Positions 7,962 through 16,901 of a stretch of DNA of 64,000 nt are shown here, piece by piece. This DNA comes from an uncultured Geobacter sp. (GTDB lineage Bacteria; Desulfobacterota; Desulfuromonadia; Geobacterales; DSM-12255): contig CALMBF010000078.1 in NCBI GenBank assembly GCA_937860145.1, forward strand, positions 32,942 through 96,941, in the 5' to 3' direction. A model generated the notes under the pieces. That model saw only the letters and a program-made list of their open reading frames with translations, did no database searches and was not told the DNA's origin. The first letter of the stretch is position 1, and each line of letters starts with the position of its first letter. A program made the position numbers and the translations under genes.

Positions 7962-8041
7962 AACCGCTGCTGTTATTGATCCGAACGCCTCTCATGAAGC
8001 GTTTATACAGCTGACTATTTTTTCCTGCAAGAGGAATGTTC

Positions 8042-9916
8042 GTGCGGAAAACCTGTTATGCAATCCTGACTGTCATTGTCATTGCCCTTGCACTCACCAC
8101 AGTGAATGCGGCTGCAGACGAACTTTCCGATGAACTTTTCCCCCTCGGGTTATCACCGAGCAACTCCCAGATCGTCACCACCTCCCGCATCCCCCGCCCC
8201 ATCTCCAAGATTGCCGAGAACGTCACCGTCATCACCGCCGAGCAGATCGCGACCCTGAACGCCCACACCCTGGCCGACGTACTGAACACCGTTCCCGGCA
8301 TCCAGATGAACCACACCCGTACCCCCGGCAGTTTACCTGTGATCTACCTCCAGGGTAAGTCGGAAAGCCACGTAAGGGTCCTCATCGACGGGGTGCCCCA
8401 GAACGAACTGGCCGGCAACTTCAGCGACACGGGCTCAATTCCTGCCCACTACATCGAGCGAATCGAGATCATCAAGGGGGCAGCCTCCGCCGCCTGGGGA
8501 CCGGCCCTTGCCGGGGTGGTCAATGTCATCACCAAGTCCCCCGATCCCGAGCGGAAGATCGGCGGTTCAGGATTTGCCAGCTACGGAGAGAGGGGAACCA
8601 GCGACCTGCACCTTGACGCGAGCGGGACCCTTGACCGCCTCGGCTACTACCTCTCCGGCAACACCCTCTACTCCAAGGGGTTTCGCCTCAATAACGGCGT
8701 CAACAACAAGAACCTGTTCGGGAAATTCACCTACGACCTCCCGAGCAACGGGACCTTGACCCTCGGCCTTGACTACCGGGACACCGACCGGGGTATCGTC
8801 GCCACCCCCGACCCTTTCCTGGATTACCGGGAAAGAATCACTGCCAGATACTTCTCCGGTTACCTCTCCCTTACTCAGCCCCTTGCTGAGAAACTTACCC
8901 TCGACCTCCTCTATCGGGAATGGCACAGTAAGCTTCACGACACCCAAAGGAACTTTGCCGATACCGGCTTCTGGGCACTTGCCGGCAATACCCAGGCAGT
9001 GCGCGGTGCAACCGCCAAGCTGAGCTGGGGCGATTCCATGAGAAGCCTCGTCGGCGGGGTCGAGTTCGAGCACGCCAAGCTCAGTACGCATGGTCAGTTC
9101 GACACGGACTGGGACCTGGTCCTTGACACCACCTTGGACGATTTCAAGCGGATGGACCGCTACGGCATCTTTGCCAACGGCTCATGGTCCATTGGTGCAC
9201 TTACCCTCCTTCCCGGCATCCGCTATGACAGGGTCAGCGTCACCAACGACAACTTCAGTTACACCCTGGGGGCCACCTACCAGCTGACCGACTCCACGAC
9301 CCTGCGGGCTTACGCCGCCAAGGCCTATTCCCTCCCCTATGCACTCCAGACCGAGGAGGTTCAGAAGGTCAATACCGTGCAGGCCGGGTTCGAGAGCTCA
9401 GTCATACCCCATCTCTGGCTCAAGGGGACCTTTTTCTACAACATCGAGAAGACCCAGAAACTTGACCTTTCAGTCATCCCCAATACCGTCACCACCTTCA
9501 AATACAAGCGGCAGGGTGGAGAGATTGAGCTGAAATCGACCCCCCTCTACGGCTTCAGCCTCGGGGGCGGCTACACCTATACGTACCTCACGAACAAGGA
9601 CACCGGGGAACAGGTCCACAATTACCCGAAAAACCTGGCCAAGATCGCCCTCAACTACAGCAGCACCGATCTCGGGCTGAAAGGGGTCCTCACGGGGAAC
9701 TACGTCTGGTGGAACGGGGCAGAAGGCTGGAACGGCCATTACAACCCCGTCATCTGGGATATCTCCCTCACCCAGAAACTCTTCCCCGCAAGCGACATGT
9801 CGCCGGAGATATTCTTTTCCGGCCACAACCTCTTCAATGGCAGCCAGCACTACCTGGACACCGTCTACAATAACACCCGCCGGTGGATCGAGGGTGGAGT
9901 GAGGTTCAAGTTTTGA
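8042..9916 (+). CDS. TonB-dependent outer-membrane receptor, copy 1
   Basis: A 22-strand-type barrel receptor that imports a ligand using TonB energy. It has a signal peptide (hydrophobic residues up to TTVNAAA), a TonB-box-like QIVTTSR, a plug domain with ENVTVITAEQIATLNAHTLADVLNTVP split by known conserved positions, the GAASAAWGPALAGVVNVITKSP plug end, and a C-terminal strand ending in aromatic Phe (VRFKF). I prefer GTG at 8042, seven bases after AGAGG; an in-frame ATG at 8036 is almost on top of that site. Its stop overlaps the next start as TTGA. A paralogue lies at 11072-12865. The ligand is unknown; the closest general types are cobalamin- or siderophore-like receptors. Confidence 0.9.
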   Translation: MRKTCYAILTVIVIALALTTVNAAADELSDELFPLGLSPSNSQIVTTSRIPRPISKIAENVTVITAEQIATLNAHTLADVLNTVPGIQMNHTRTPGSLPVIYLQGKSESHVRVLIDGVPQNELAGNFSDTGSIPAHYIERIEIIKGAASAAWGPALAGVVNVITKSPDPERKIGGSGFASYGERGTSDLHLDASGTLDRLGYYLSGNTLYSKGFRLNNGVNNKNLFGKFTYDLPSNGTLTLGLDYRDTDRGIVATPDPFLDYRERITARYFSGYLSLTQPLAEKLTLDLLYREWHSKLHDTQRNFADTGFWALAGNTQAVRGATAKLSWGDSMRSLVGGVEFEHAKLSTHGQFDTDWDLVLDTTLDDFKRMDRYGIFANGSWSIGALTLLPGIRYDRVSVTNDNFSYTLGATYQLTDSTTLRAYAAKAYSLPYALQTEEVQKVNTVQAGFESSVIPHLWLKGTFFYNIEKTQKLDLSVIPNTVTTFKYKRQGGEIELKSTPLYGFSLGGGYTYTYLTNKDTGEQVHNYPKNLAKIALNYSSTDLGLKGVLTGNYVWWNGAEGWNGHYNPVIWDISLTQKLFPASDMSPEIFFSGHNLFNGSQHYLDTVYNNTRRWIEGGVRFKF

Positions 9917-10794
9917 GATACCTCATTCTCGCCATAACGACCCTTCTGGTCGCCGCCCTCCCCGCCGTTGCCGCCGACGTTCTTATCCTCCAGGGGAATA
10001 CCACCCGGAACATGGAACAGGTGACCCGCCTGGTCCAGAACGACTGCGGCGCCAGCAACCGGACCCTTGTCCTCTCCGACTATGCCGAGCTCGACCTGGC
10101 CCGGATGGTGCGCGAGGAACGCCCCTCGGTGGTCGTTGCGATCGGCGACCAGGCCGTGACGGCGGCGAAAAAGCTGCGCCGGGTGCCGGTTGTCTACGGC
10201 ATGGCGCTCAACACTGACGAGGACACCCTGGCGGGGAACATCTCCGGCGTCAGCATGATGGTCTCCCCCCGCTCCTACCTGCAGCTCTTTGCCGCGCTGA
10301 AACTGCACAGGATAGGGATCGTCCACGACCGGAACCACACGGGTGCCTACATGCGCCGCGCCATCACCATTGCGAACGGCATGGGGATCGAGCTGGTCCC
10401 CCTCCAGGTCAAGAGCGCCCGGGAAGTCCAGCAGCGCCTTGTCGAGATGGAGAACAAGAAAGTCGATGCCCTCTGGCTCCTCCCCGACTCGACTGCCATC
10501 GCACCCGAGACGGTCGACAGCTATTTCAGTTTCGCCCTGCAGCACCACATCCCCGTCATCGGCTTCTCCGCCGCGTACCTGTCAAAGGGGGCACTTGCCG
10601 CCGTGGAACTGACCCGCCAGGAGATCGGCAAGAACCTGTGCGACAAGATCAAGACGAGCAGGTCGGGGAGCGGCAGCGGCACGATAGACGCCACTGCGGG
10701 CAAGCTGTTCTTCAACAGGGCGGTGGCGGAAAAGCTCGGCATCCGTATCCCCTCCGTATCCACCCTCCCCGCCGCCCTCTCCACCGACGGCTAA
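9913..10794 (+). CDS. Periplasmic ABC-type substrate-binding protein (PF04392 type), copy 1
   Basis: A 293-residue secreted binding protein of the ABC_sub_bind family, without any permease or ATPase gene nearby. The start is TTG at 9913, overlapping the receptor stop (TTGA) with GGAGTGAGG upstream. This puts the signal peptide LRYLILAITTLLVAALPAVAA right at the N-terminus; the upstream ATG at 9883 would place ten extra residues before it. Conserved blocks include VVVAIGDQA, GVSMMVSPRSYLQL and ALWLLPDS. About three quarters of residues match the second copy at 12862. Likely role: captures in the periplasm what the receptor brings in, or presents it to the sensor kinase encoded downstream. The second idea is inference. 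Confidence 0.85.
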   Translation: MRYLILAITTLLVAALPAVAADVLILQGNTTRNMEQVTRLVQNDCGASNRTLVLSDYAELDLARMVREERPSVVVAIGDQAVTAAKKLRRVPVVYGMALNTDEDTLAGNISGVSMMVSPRSYLQLFAALKLHRIGIVHDRNHTGAYMRRAITIANGMGIELVPLQVKSAREVQQRLVEMENKKVDALWLLPDSTAIAPETVDSYFSFALQHHIPVIGFSAAYLSKGALAAVELTRQEIGKNLCDKIKTSRSGSGSGTIDATAGKLFFNRAVAEKLGIRIPSVSTLPAALSTDG

Positions 10795-10820
10795 CAGGAA
10801 CTCTCGATCTTCACCACGAC

Positions 10821-10850
10821 AAAGGGGAGCGCCGCTCCCCTTTCTGATAT
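10821..10850 (+). terminator. Intrinsic terminator after the first receptor/binding-protein pair
   Basis: Eleven-base arms AAAGGGGAGCG / CGCTCCCCTTT (10821-10831, 10833-10843) form a very tight hairpin followed by a short TTTCTGATAT tail. It lies 26 bases past the stop and separates the two copies of the duplicated unit, so each probably has its own promoter. The rest of the 277-base gap up to 11071 shows no gene. Confidence 0.7.
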
Positions 10851-11071
10851 ACAGTACCCTGCTCCCGGTACCTGTTCAGGCGCCTAATTCTCCTCCCCTC
10901 CGGCGCCACCCTTTCCTGCCATGGGTCCCTCCTTACTCGCTCGGGACAACCGGGATGCCGGAATTTTAGTCGATGGACAGCACCGGGATAATCTGGTATA
11001 AATTGGAACATTATCGCACTTTTCTCATACTATCCATGGACGCTCTCTCTAGACGGTTCCGGGGAAATTTA

Positions 11072-12865
11072 ATGCGCATGTCATGCAATGTACCTGTACT
11101 GTTATGCCTGCTGCTGACCGTCGCCACCCGGGCGTTGGGCGCCGGCAGCGACGAGCTATTGTCCTTCGATCTCGCAGCCCCGGAGCAGCAGGTCACGGCC
11201 TCCGCCCGTTCCCCACGCCCTATCTCCAAGATCGCCGAAAACGTCACGGTCGTCACCAGCGAGCAGATTACCACGCTGAACGTCCATACCCTGGAAGAAA
11301 TCCTCAATACCGTTCCCGGCATCCAGCTTGATTCACGCCGCACCCCCGGCAGTTGGGGAGGCTTTTCCGTGAACGGTCTCGGATTCGAGCATGTGCTTGT
11401 AGTTCTTGACGGCATCGTCCAGAATGATCTTCTCAACAACTTCCCCGACGTCGGACTGATCCCCGCCCAGCAGATAGACCGTATTGAGATCATCAAGGGA
11501 GCGGCCTCGGCGGCCTGGGGGCCGGCCCTGGGCGGAGTGATCAACATCATCACCAAATCCCCGTCCCTTGACAGGAGGGCTGGCGGCAGTGCTCTGGCTA
11601 CCTACGGCGAAAAGGGGACCACGGAGCTGAATGGAGAACTGTCGGGGACCGTGGACCGGCTCGGCTACTACATTGGAGGGGGGAATTTTCACTCACGAGG
11701 ACTACTCCTTGGGAATGGCATCAACTTCAATCATGTTTGGCTGAAGATGACGTACGATTTGCCTTCAGGTGGCACCATGACCCTCGGCAGTAGCTTGCGG
11801 GATGCTTTCCGAGGGCTTGAGGCTTCAGTCCCTCTCAATTACAATGACACGGATAGTACCACCTTTTACCATGGGCTCATCGATTACACCCAGCCCCTCG
11901 GGAATAACCTGAGTTTCGACCTCTCAGTTCGACATCAATCATACCAGGACACGGTCATATGGGGCAGTCTCGACCAAACAGTGCTTCCGGCTGTTTTTCC
12001 CGTCAGAGAAATCGTCACAACGGCTAGTACAAAACTGCGTTGGATAACCGCTGCCAATTCGCTCCTTATTGGAGTCGACGGCGAACATCAAGGACTCACT
12101 GATGCACTCGGCGCCCACAACAAGGTAGATCGCTGGGCCACCTACCTGAATGGCTCACTGACCACGGGCAAGTTCACTCTCCTCCCTGGCATCCGCTACG
12201 ACCACACAGGTCTCGATACCAACCCGGTCAGCCTCACTCTTGGCGCTACTTGGCAACTGGAAGAAAAATCGGTTCTACGCGGCTATGTAGCCCAGGGATA
12301 CGGATTGCCCACAGTCTATAATTCCAGTTCGCTTCAGCGAATCCGGACCGTACAGATTGGAGCCGAAACATCCTCGATTCCCTACGTCTGGCTTAAAGGT
12401 ACCCTGTTCTACAACTATCTCTGGGATATCGTGACATCCGTCATCTCCGACAAGCAGACCCAGATACGTCAGGGATTCGAACTGGAAGCCAGAACCCTGC
12501 CGCTTTTCGGATTCACCCTCTGCTCCGGTTACACCTACAGTGACAACCGGGACAAAGACAGCCATAAACCGATACCATTTACCCCCGAGCACTCTCTCAA
12601 GGCAAGTCTCGACTACAAGAGCAGTTTCGGACTGAGCGGCATCCTGACCGGGAATTATGTCTGGTGGAACCCGGATGCATACGCTGCTCGCTACTCCGCC
12701 ATGATTTGGGATCTGAGCCTGACCCAGAAACTGCTGCCACACAGCAATCTGTCGCCGGAACTATTCTTCACCGGGCATAATCTGTTCAACGGTGCCCAAT
12801 ACATAAACGATCTATACAAAAATGCCCCCCGGTGGATCGAGGGCGGAGTGAGGTTCAGATTTTGA
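11072..12865 (+). CDS. TonB-dependent outer-membrane receptor, copy 2
   Basis: Paralogue of the receptor at 8042. I start it at ATG 11072 (GGGGA six bases upstream), which gives signal peptide MRMSCNVPVLLCLLLTVATRALGA; the open frame back to 10973 has no ribosome site. The TonB-box-like QQVTASA, plug ENVTVVTSEQITTLNVHT and GAASAAWGPALGGVINIITKSP are almost the same as copy 1, and the C-terminus VRFRF ends in Phe. The middle of the barrel is much more divergent and a little less GC-rich than the ends, suggesting a different ligand. Its stop again overlaps the following binding-protein start as TTGA. Confidence 0.9.
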   Translation: MRMSCNVPVLLCLLLTVATRALGAGSDELLSFDLAAPEQQVTASARSPRPISKIAENVTVVTSEQITTLNVHTLEEILNTVPGIQLDSRRTPGSWGGFSVNGLGFEHVLVVLDGIVQNDLLNNFPDVGLIPAQQIDRIEIIKGAASAAWGPALGGVINIITKSPSLDRRAGGSALATYGEKGTTELNGELSGTVDRLGYYIGGGNFHSRGLLLGNGINFNHVWLKMTYDLPSGGTMTLGSSLRDAFRGLEASVPLNYNDTDSTTFYHGLIDYTQPLGNNLSFDLSVRHQSYQDTVIWGSLDQTVLPAVFPVREIVTTASTKLRWITAANSLLIGVDGEHQGLTDALGAHNKVDRWATYLNGSLTTGKFTLLPGIRYDHTGLDTNPVSLTLGATWQLEEKSVLRGYVAQGYGLPTVYNSSSLQRIRTVQIGAETSSIPYVWLKGTLFYNYLWDIVTSVISDKQTQIRQGFELEARTLPLFGFTLCSGYTYSDNRDKDSHKPIPFTPEHSLKASLDYKSSFGLSGILTGNYVWWNPDAYAARYSAMIWDLSLTQKLLPHSNLSPELFFTGHNLFNGAQYINDLYKNAPRWIEGGVRFRF

Positions 12866-13743
12866 GATACCTCATCCTGGCCATAACGACCCTCCTGGTC
12901 GCCGCCCTCCCCGCCTTCGCCGCCGAGGTCATCATCCTGCAGGGCTCTTCGTCCCGGAACATGGAGCAGATGACCCGGCTGGTCCAGAACAACTGCGGCG
13001 CAAGCAACCGGACCCTGGTCCTCTCCGACTATGCCGAGCTCGACGTGGAACGGATGGTGCGCGAGGAGCAGCCGGCCGTGGTGGTTGCCATCGGCGACCA
13101 GGCCCTGGCAGCGGCGAAGAAGGTCCGCAGGGTACCGCTGGTCTACGGCATGGCGCTCAACACGGACGAAAACACCCTGACCGGCAACATCTCCGGCGTC
13201 AGCATGATCGTCTCCCCCCGCTCCTACCTGCAGCTCTTCGCAGCGCTGAAGCTGCGCAGGATCGGGGTCATCCACGACAAGAACCGCACGGGGGCCTACA
13301 TGCGCCGGGCCGTCTCCGTTGCAGCCGCTATGGGGATCGAGCTGGTCCCCCTGCAGGTCCGCAGTCCCAAAGAAGTCCCCCAACGCCTGACCGAGCTGAA
13401 CAAACGCAAGGTCGACGCCCTCTGGCTCCTCCCCGACTCGACGGCGGTGACCCCTGAAACGGTTGACGCCTATTTCACCTTCGCCCACCGCAACAGCCTC
13501 CCCGTCATCGGTTACTCAGCCGCGTACCTGACAAAGGGGGCACTTGCTGCCGTCGAACTGATCCGCCAGGATGTCGGCAGGCAGTTGTGTGACAAGGTCA
13601 GGACGAGCAAGAGCGGCGTAACGAGCGGGACATCGGACGCCGCGACGGGAAAGGTGTTCTTCAACGATGCGGTGGCGGAAAAGCTCGGCATCAAGGTCCC
13701 CCTGATGTCGATCCTCCCCCCGACGCTCTCGTTCAATGGCTGA
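12862..13743 (+). CDS. Periplasmic ABC-type substrate-binding protein (PF04392 type), copy 2
   Basis: Second copy of the 293-residue binding protein, about three quarters identical to the first by eye, with the same TTG start at 12862 overlapping the receptor stop and the same signal peptide LRYLILAITTLLVAALPAFAA. It is followed after 39 bases by a histidine kinase, so receptor, binding protein and sensor form one transcription unit. No ABC permease or ATPase is present in the window. Several PF04392 proteins in other bacteria are encoded with two-component systems. A sensing role is therefore plausible but unproven. Confidence 0.85.
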   Translation: MRYLILAITTLLVAALPAFAAEVIILQGSSSRNMEQMTRLVQNNCGASNRTLVLSDYAELDVERMVREEQPAVVVAIGDQALAAAKKVRRVPLVYGMALNTDENTLTGNISGVSMIVSPRSYLQLFAALKLRRIGVIHDKNRTGAYMRRAVSVAAAMGIELVPLQVRSPKEVPQRLTELNKRKVDALWLLPDSTAVTPETVDAYFTFAHRNSLPVIGYSAAYLTKGALAAVELIRQDVGRQLCDKVRTSKSGVTSGTSDAATGKVFFNDAVAEKLGIKVPLMSILPPTLSFNG

Positions 13744-13782
13744 CCTTCTGACCCCCATGACACGCCAACCAGGGATGACTGC

Positions 13783-15363
13783 ATGAACCCCCTTTTCCTT
13801 TCCGGCATAAAGTTCTGGAAGACACTCCGCTTCCGCCTCCTGCTCTTCTTCACCATTCTGTCAGCCATCATCACCTTCTCGTTCACGGCCTATTACGTCG
13901 TCCACCAGAAGAAGACCTCCCTCAACCGGTTGCAGCAGGATGCCAAGCTGATCCTTTCCGCCCTGAAAACAACAGTCCGTCTCCCCCTCTACGCCGAGTA
14001 CCGCGAAGGGATCGCATCCTGTATTGCGGAAGTGATGGATAACAACGCACTCGTCGCCATCAAGGTCTACAACCCTCACGGGGCTGTCCTCGGTGAAGGA
14101 CACGGCAAGTCCCTCACCAAGGGGGGGAAGACCATCACCGTCCGTGAGGATGTCTTCATCCATGACTACAACTACACCCCCGAATCCCTCCTCCTGGGCG
14201 AGGACCCGAAACGGACGAAGCGGATCGGGTACATAGACATCACCATGGATACCACTGCCGTTGCCGGGCAGATGCGCTCACTCTACCAGGCGGCAATGCT
14301 CATAGGGTTCATCTTCTGGCTCAGCACCTCGATCATAGGGTTCCTCCTGTTGCGGCATATTACCGAGCCGTTCCAGAAGCTCCTCGCGGGGATCAAGGAG
14401 ATCGAGAAAGGCAATCTGGAACCGGACATCAGGTTTTCCCCGGGTGACGAGACCGAGCAGGCGGTGAACGCGGTGAAGGACCTGGCAGCTTCGCTCAGGG
14501 AACGGGAAGAGGAGAACCGGCGACTCAATGACGACCTGATCCGCTCCATGAGGCTGGAAGTCCGGGAAGAGAAAAAGAAGATGATGGCCAAGCTGATCAA
14601 CACGAACAGGATGACGTCACTCGGCCTCCTGGTCTCGAGCATGGCCCATGAGATCAACAATCCCAACGGTTCGATCCGTTTTTCCAACGAGTACGTGGCG
14701 AAGATGTGGGGAGCCGCCCTGCCGCTGCTCGACAAGACCCAAAGCAGGGAGGGAGATTTCCTCCTCTGCGGCTTGCCCTACAGCGAAGCGCGGCACGAGG
14801 TCCTGACAGCCTGCGACAACATCGAGCGGTGCACGGCGCGGATCGAGCATGTCATCAAGGACCTGCGCAGCTACAGCCTCGGAGAACGCCTGAATCCCGA
14901 CCCGTCCGTTCATATCAATGCCGTTGCCGAGAGCGCCATTTCGGTTCTCCGTGCCCATGGCAGGGAAAACGAGATGCAGATACTCACCGATTTCCCGGAC
15001 AGCATCCCCCCCGTGCACGGCAACGCCAAGCAGCTGGAACAGGTCCTGCTCAACCTGATCATGAATGCCACCCAGGCATCCAGCGAGCGGAAGGGTACGA
15101 TCAACGTGGCGACCAGGTATGATGCCACCTCCCGCCAGGTTATCGTGGAGGTCACCGACGAAGGGAAAGGTATCGACCCGGACGACATGCCGCGGTTGTT
15201 CGACCCGTTTTTCTCGACGCGGATAGATGAAGGGGGGAGCGGACTCGGCCTGTACATCTCGAAATACATTGTCGACGAGCACGGCGGGACGATATCCGCC
15301 GAGTCGACGGTCGGCAAGGGGTCCACATTCAGGGTGGCCCTCCCCTGCTCCTTGCCGGCCTGA
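13783..15363 (+). CDS. Membrane sensor histidine kinase
   Basis: A 526-residue kinase with a membrane segment at about 17-38, a periplasmic sensing domain of ~130 residues, a second membrane segment at about 168-190, a HAMP linker (190-245), a charged coiled stretch, the H-box SSMAHEINNP with His289, and a complete ATPase domain (N-box LLNLIMNA, DEGKGID, GSGLGLYISKYI). AGGGA lies seven bases before the ATG. The lead partner candidate is the response regulator encoded tail-to-tail at 15426-16838. The periplasmic domain probably reads the binding proteins or ligands of the upstream genes; that link comes from gene order alone. Confidence 0.9.
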   Translation: MNPLFLSGIKFWKTLRFRLLLFFTILSAIITFSFTAYYVVHQKKTSLNRLQQDAKLILSALKTTVRLPLYAEYREGIASCIAEVMDNNALVAIKVYNPHGAVLGEGHGKSLTKGGKTITVREDVFIHDYNYTPESLLLGEDPKRTKRIGYIDITMDTTAVAGQMRSLYQAAMLIGFIFWLSTSIIGFLLLRHITEPFQKLLAGIKEIEKGNLEPDIRFSPGDETEQAVNAVKDLAASLREREEENRRLNDDLIRSMRLEVREEKKKMMAKLINTNRMTSLGLLVSSMAHEINNPNGSIRFSNEYVAKMWGAALPLLDKTQSREGDFLLCGLPYSEARHEVLTACDNIERCTARIEHVIKDLRSYSLGERLNPDPSVHINAVAESAISVLRAHGRENEMQILTDFPDSIPPVHGNAKQLEQVLLNLIMNATQASSERKGTINVATRYDATSRQVIVEVTDEGKGIDPDDMPRLFDPFFSTRIDEGGSGLGLYISKYIVDEHGGTISAESTVGKGSTFRVALPCSLPA

Positions 15364-15425
15364 GCTCGACAATGGAGAGGATTCCCGGCCGGGTCAGCCG
15401 TCGCGCCGGCGGACCGGCGGAACTG

Positions 15426-16838
15426 CTACGCGTCGTCGGCGGCTGCGAGCAGCTTGCGGTTGAGGGTCGGCCTGGTAATCCCGAGGAGGTCGGCGGCATG
15501 AGCCTTGCTGCCGCTGAACTTGATCGTCTCCTCGATGATCAGCCGCTCGAACTCATCCAGGGTGGGGCATTTTTCGAAGATCGCGTGGATGGTGAAGGTT
15601 TCATCCTGGGACATTCTCACCAGGCCGGCCGAACTCTTCTTCACCTGGGGAAGGCCTGGGAAATCCTCGAGTGACATGGTACCACTGCTGTTCAACGCCA
15701 CGCCGTTCCTGATCATGTTGATCAACTCCCGCACGTTGCCGGGATACTCACCTGCCGACAGGGCATCGATGAGGGCGGGGTCGATGTCGGGCGACGTCTT
15801 GCTGAGGTAACGCGCCTCTTCGGCGACAAAGTGCTGCACGAGCAGGGGGATGTCCTCGCTCCGTTCCCGCAGTGGCGGGATGTCGATCTGGTGCGCACTG
15901 AGCCGGTGATACAGGTCCCGACGGAATTTCCCGCTGTCGATGAGCTCCCGCAGGTCCCGGTTCGACGCGGCTATGACGCGGGCATTGCTGCGCATGACCG
16001 TGTCAGACCCGGACCGGTAATACTCCCCCTCCTGGAGCAGTCGCAGCAGCGCTATCTGTGCTTCCTGGCTGAGATCGCCGACCTCGTCGAGGAACAGGGT
16101 CCCCCCCTGGGCCCTCTGGATCAGCCCCCCCCGGTCACTCCCCGCAAAGGCGTGGGCCCCCTTCACGTGTCCGAACAGGGTATCGATGAACATGGCACCA
16201 TCGAGGCCGCCGGCATTGAAGGGGACGAACTCACCCCTGACCCCGCTGACGCCGTGAATGACCGTTGCCACCAGTTCCTTTCCAACGCCCGTTTCGCCGG
16301 TTATGAGGATCGGGTGCATGGTCGTGGCAAAGGTTTCGATCAGCTTGAATATCGCCTTCATCCTGCTGTTGCGGGTGACGATGCGGGCAAACAGTTCGGG
16401 CGACGACAGGGGGTTGCCGAGGAGGAAGTTCTTGAACCTGCGGTTTTCGAGGTTCAGCATGTTCAGGCGCAGGGCATTGTGTACCACCTGGACCAGCCTG
16501 GTGGTATCGATGGGCTTGACCAGGTAATCGTAGGCGCCGACCTTCATGCAGTTGACGACGTTGTTGATCTCGTTGACGGCGCTGGAGATGACCACCGGAG
16601 TGTCCGGATACTTGTCCAGCAGCAGGGGCAGAAGATCGCGGCCGGTGATTCCCGGCATGACCATGTCGAGGAGGATGACGGCGGCCCCTTCCTGCTCCAG
16701 GGATTCGATCGCCTCGGTGCTGCAGCTGAACGACGCTATCGACTTGAAGCCGTTCACCCGCAGGACTCGTTTCATCCCCTCCAGAAAATCGACGTCATCG
16801 TCGATCAACAGTATCCTTTGTCCGGTCTCATTGCTCAT
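15426..16838 (-). CDS. NtrC-family response regulator with altered GAFTGA motif
   Basis: A 470-residue three-domain regulator: receiver domain with phospho-acceptor Asp58 (LLDMVMPG) and Lys108 region (LVKPID), AAA+ domain with Walker A GETGVGKE (181-188) and Walker B LFLDEVGD (248-255), and a Fis-type helix-turn-helix at the end (AADLLGITRPTLNRKL). The loop that normally touches sigma-54, GAFTGA, reads GAHAFA (227-232), losing the key Thr and second Gly. So it may bind DNA and ATP but not activate sigma-54 promoters in the usual way. It is the last gene in the direction of the polysaccharide locus and faces the kinase gene, and could connect the sensor to capsule expression. Confidence 0.88.
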   Translation of the reverse strand: MSNETGQRILLIDDDVDFLEGMKRVLRVNGFKSIASFSCSTEAIESLEQEGAAVILLDMVMPGITGRDLLPLLLDKYPDTPVVISSAVNEINNVVNCMKVGAYDYLVKPIDTTRLVQVVHNALRLNMLNLENRRFKNFLLGNPLSSPELFARIVTRNSRMKAIFKLIETFATTMHPILITGETGVGKELVATVIHGVSGVRGEFVPFNAGGLDGAMFIDTLFGHVKGAHAFAGSDRGGLIQRAQGGTLFLDEVGDLSQEAQIALLRLLQEGEYYRSGSDTVMRSNARVIAASNRDLRELIDSGKFRRDLYHRLSAHQIDIPPLRERSEDIPLLVQHFVAEEARYLSKTSPDIDPALIDALSAGEYPGNVRELINMIRNGVALNSSGTMSLEDFPGLPQVKKSSAGLVRMSQDETFTIHAIFEKCPTLDEFERLIIEETIKFSGSKAHAADLLGITRPTLNRKLLAAADDA

Positions 16839-16901
16839 GAATGGCTGCTCCCGCCCCCCTGCTTCATCGTGACCCCACGGCGCACCGACATCGCCTGCGC
16901 C

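Noticed and set aside
10973..11071. N-terminal extension of the second TonB receptor
   Set aside because: It would put 33 residues before the signal peptide and has no ribosome site; ATG 11072 has one.
15364..15425. Shared terminator between the converging kinase and regulator genes
   Set aside because: GC-rich short inverted repeats (for example GCCGG-CGGA-CCGGC) exist but without a T-run on either side.
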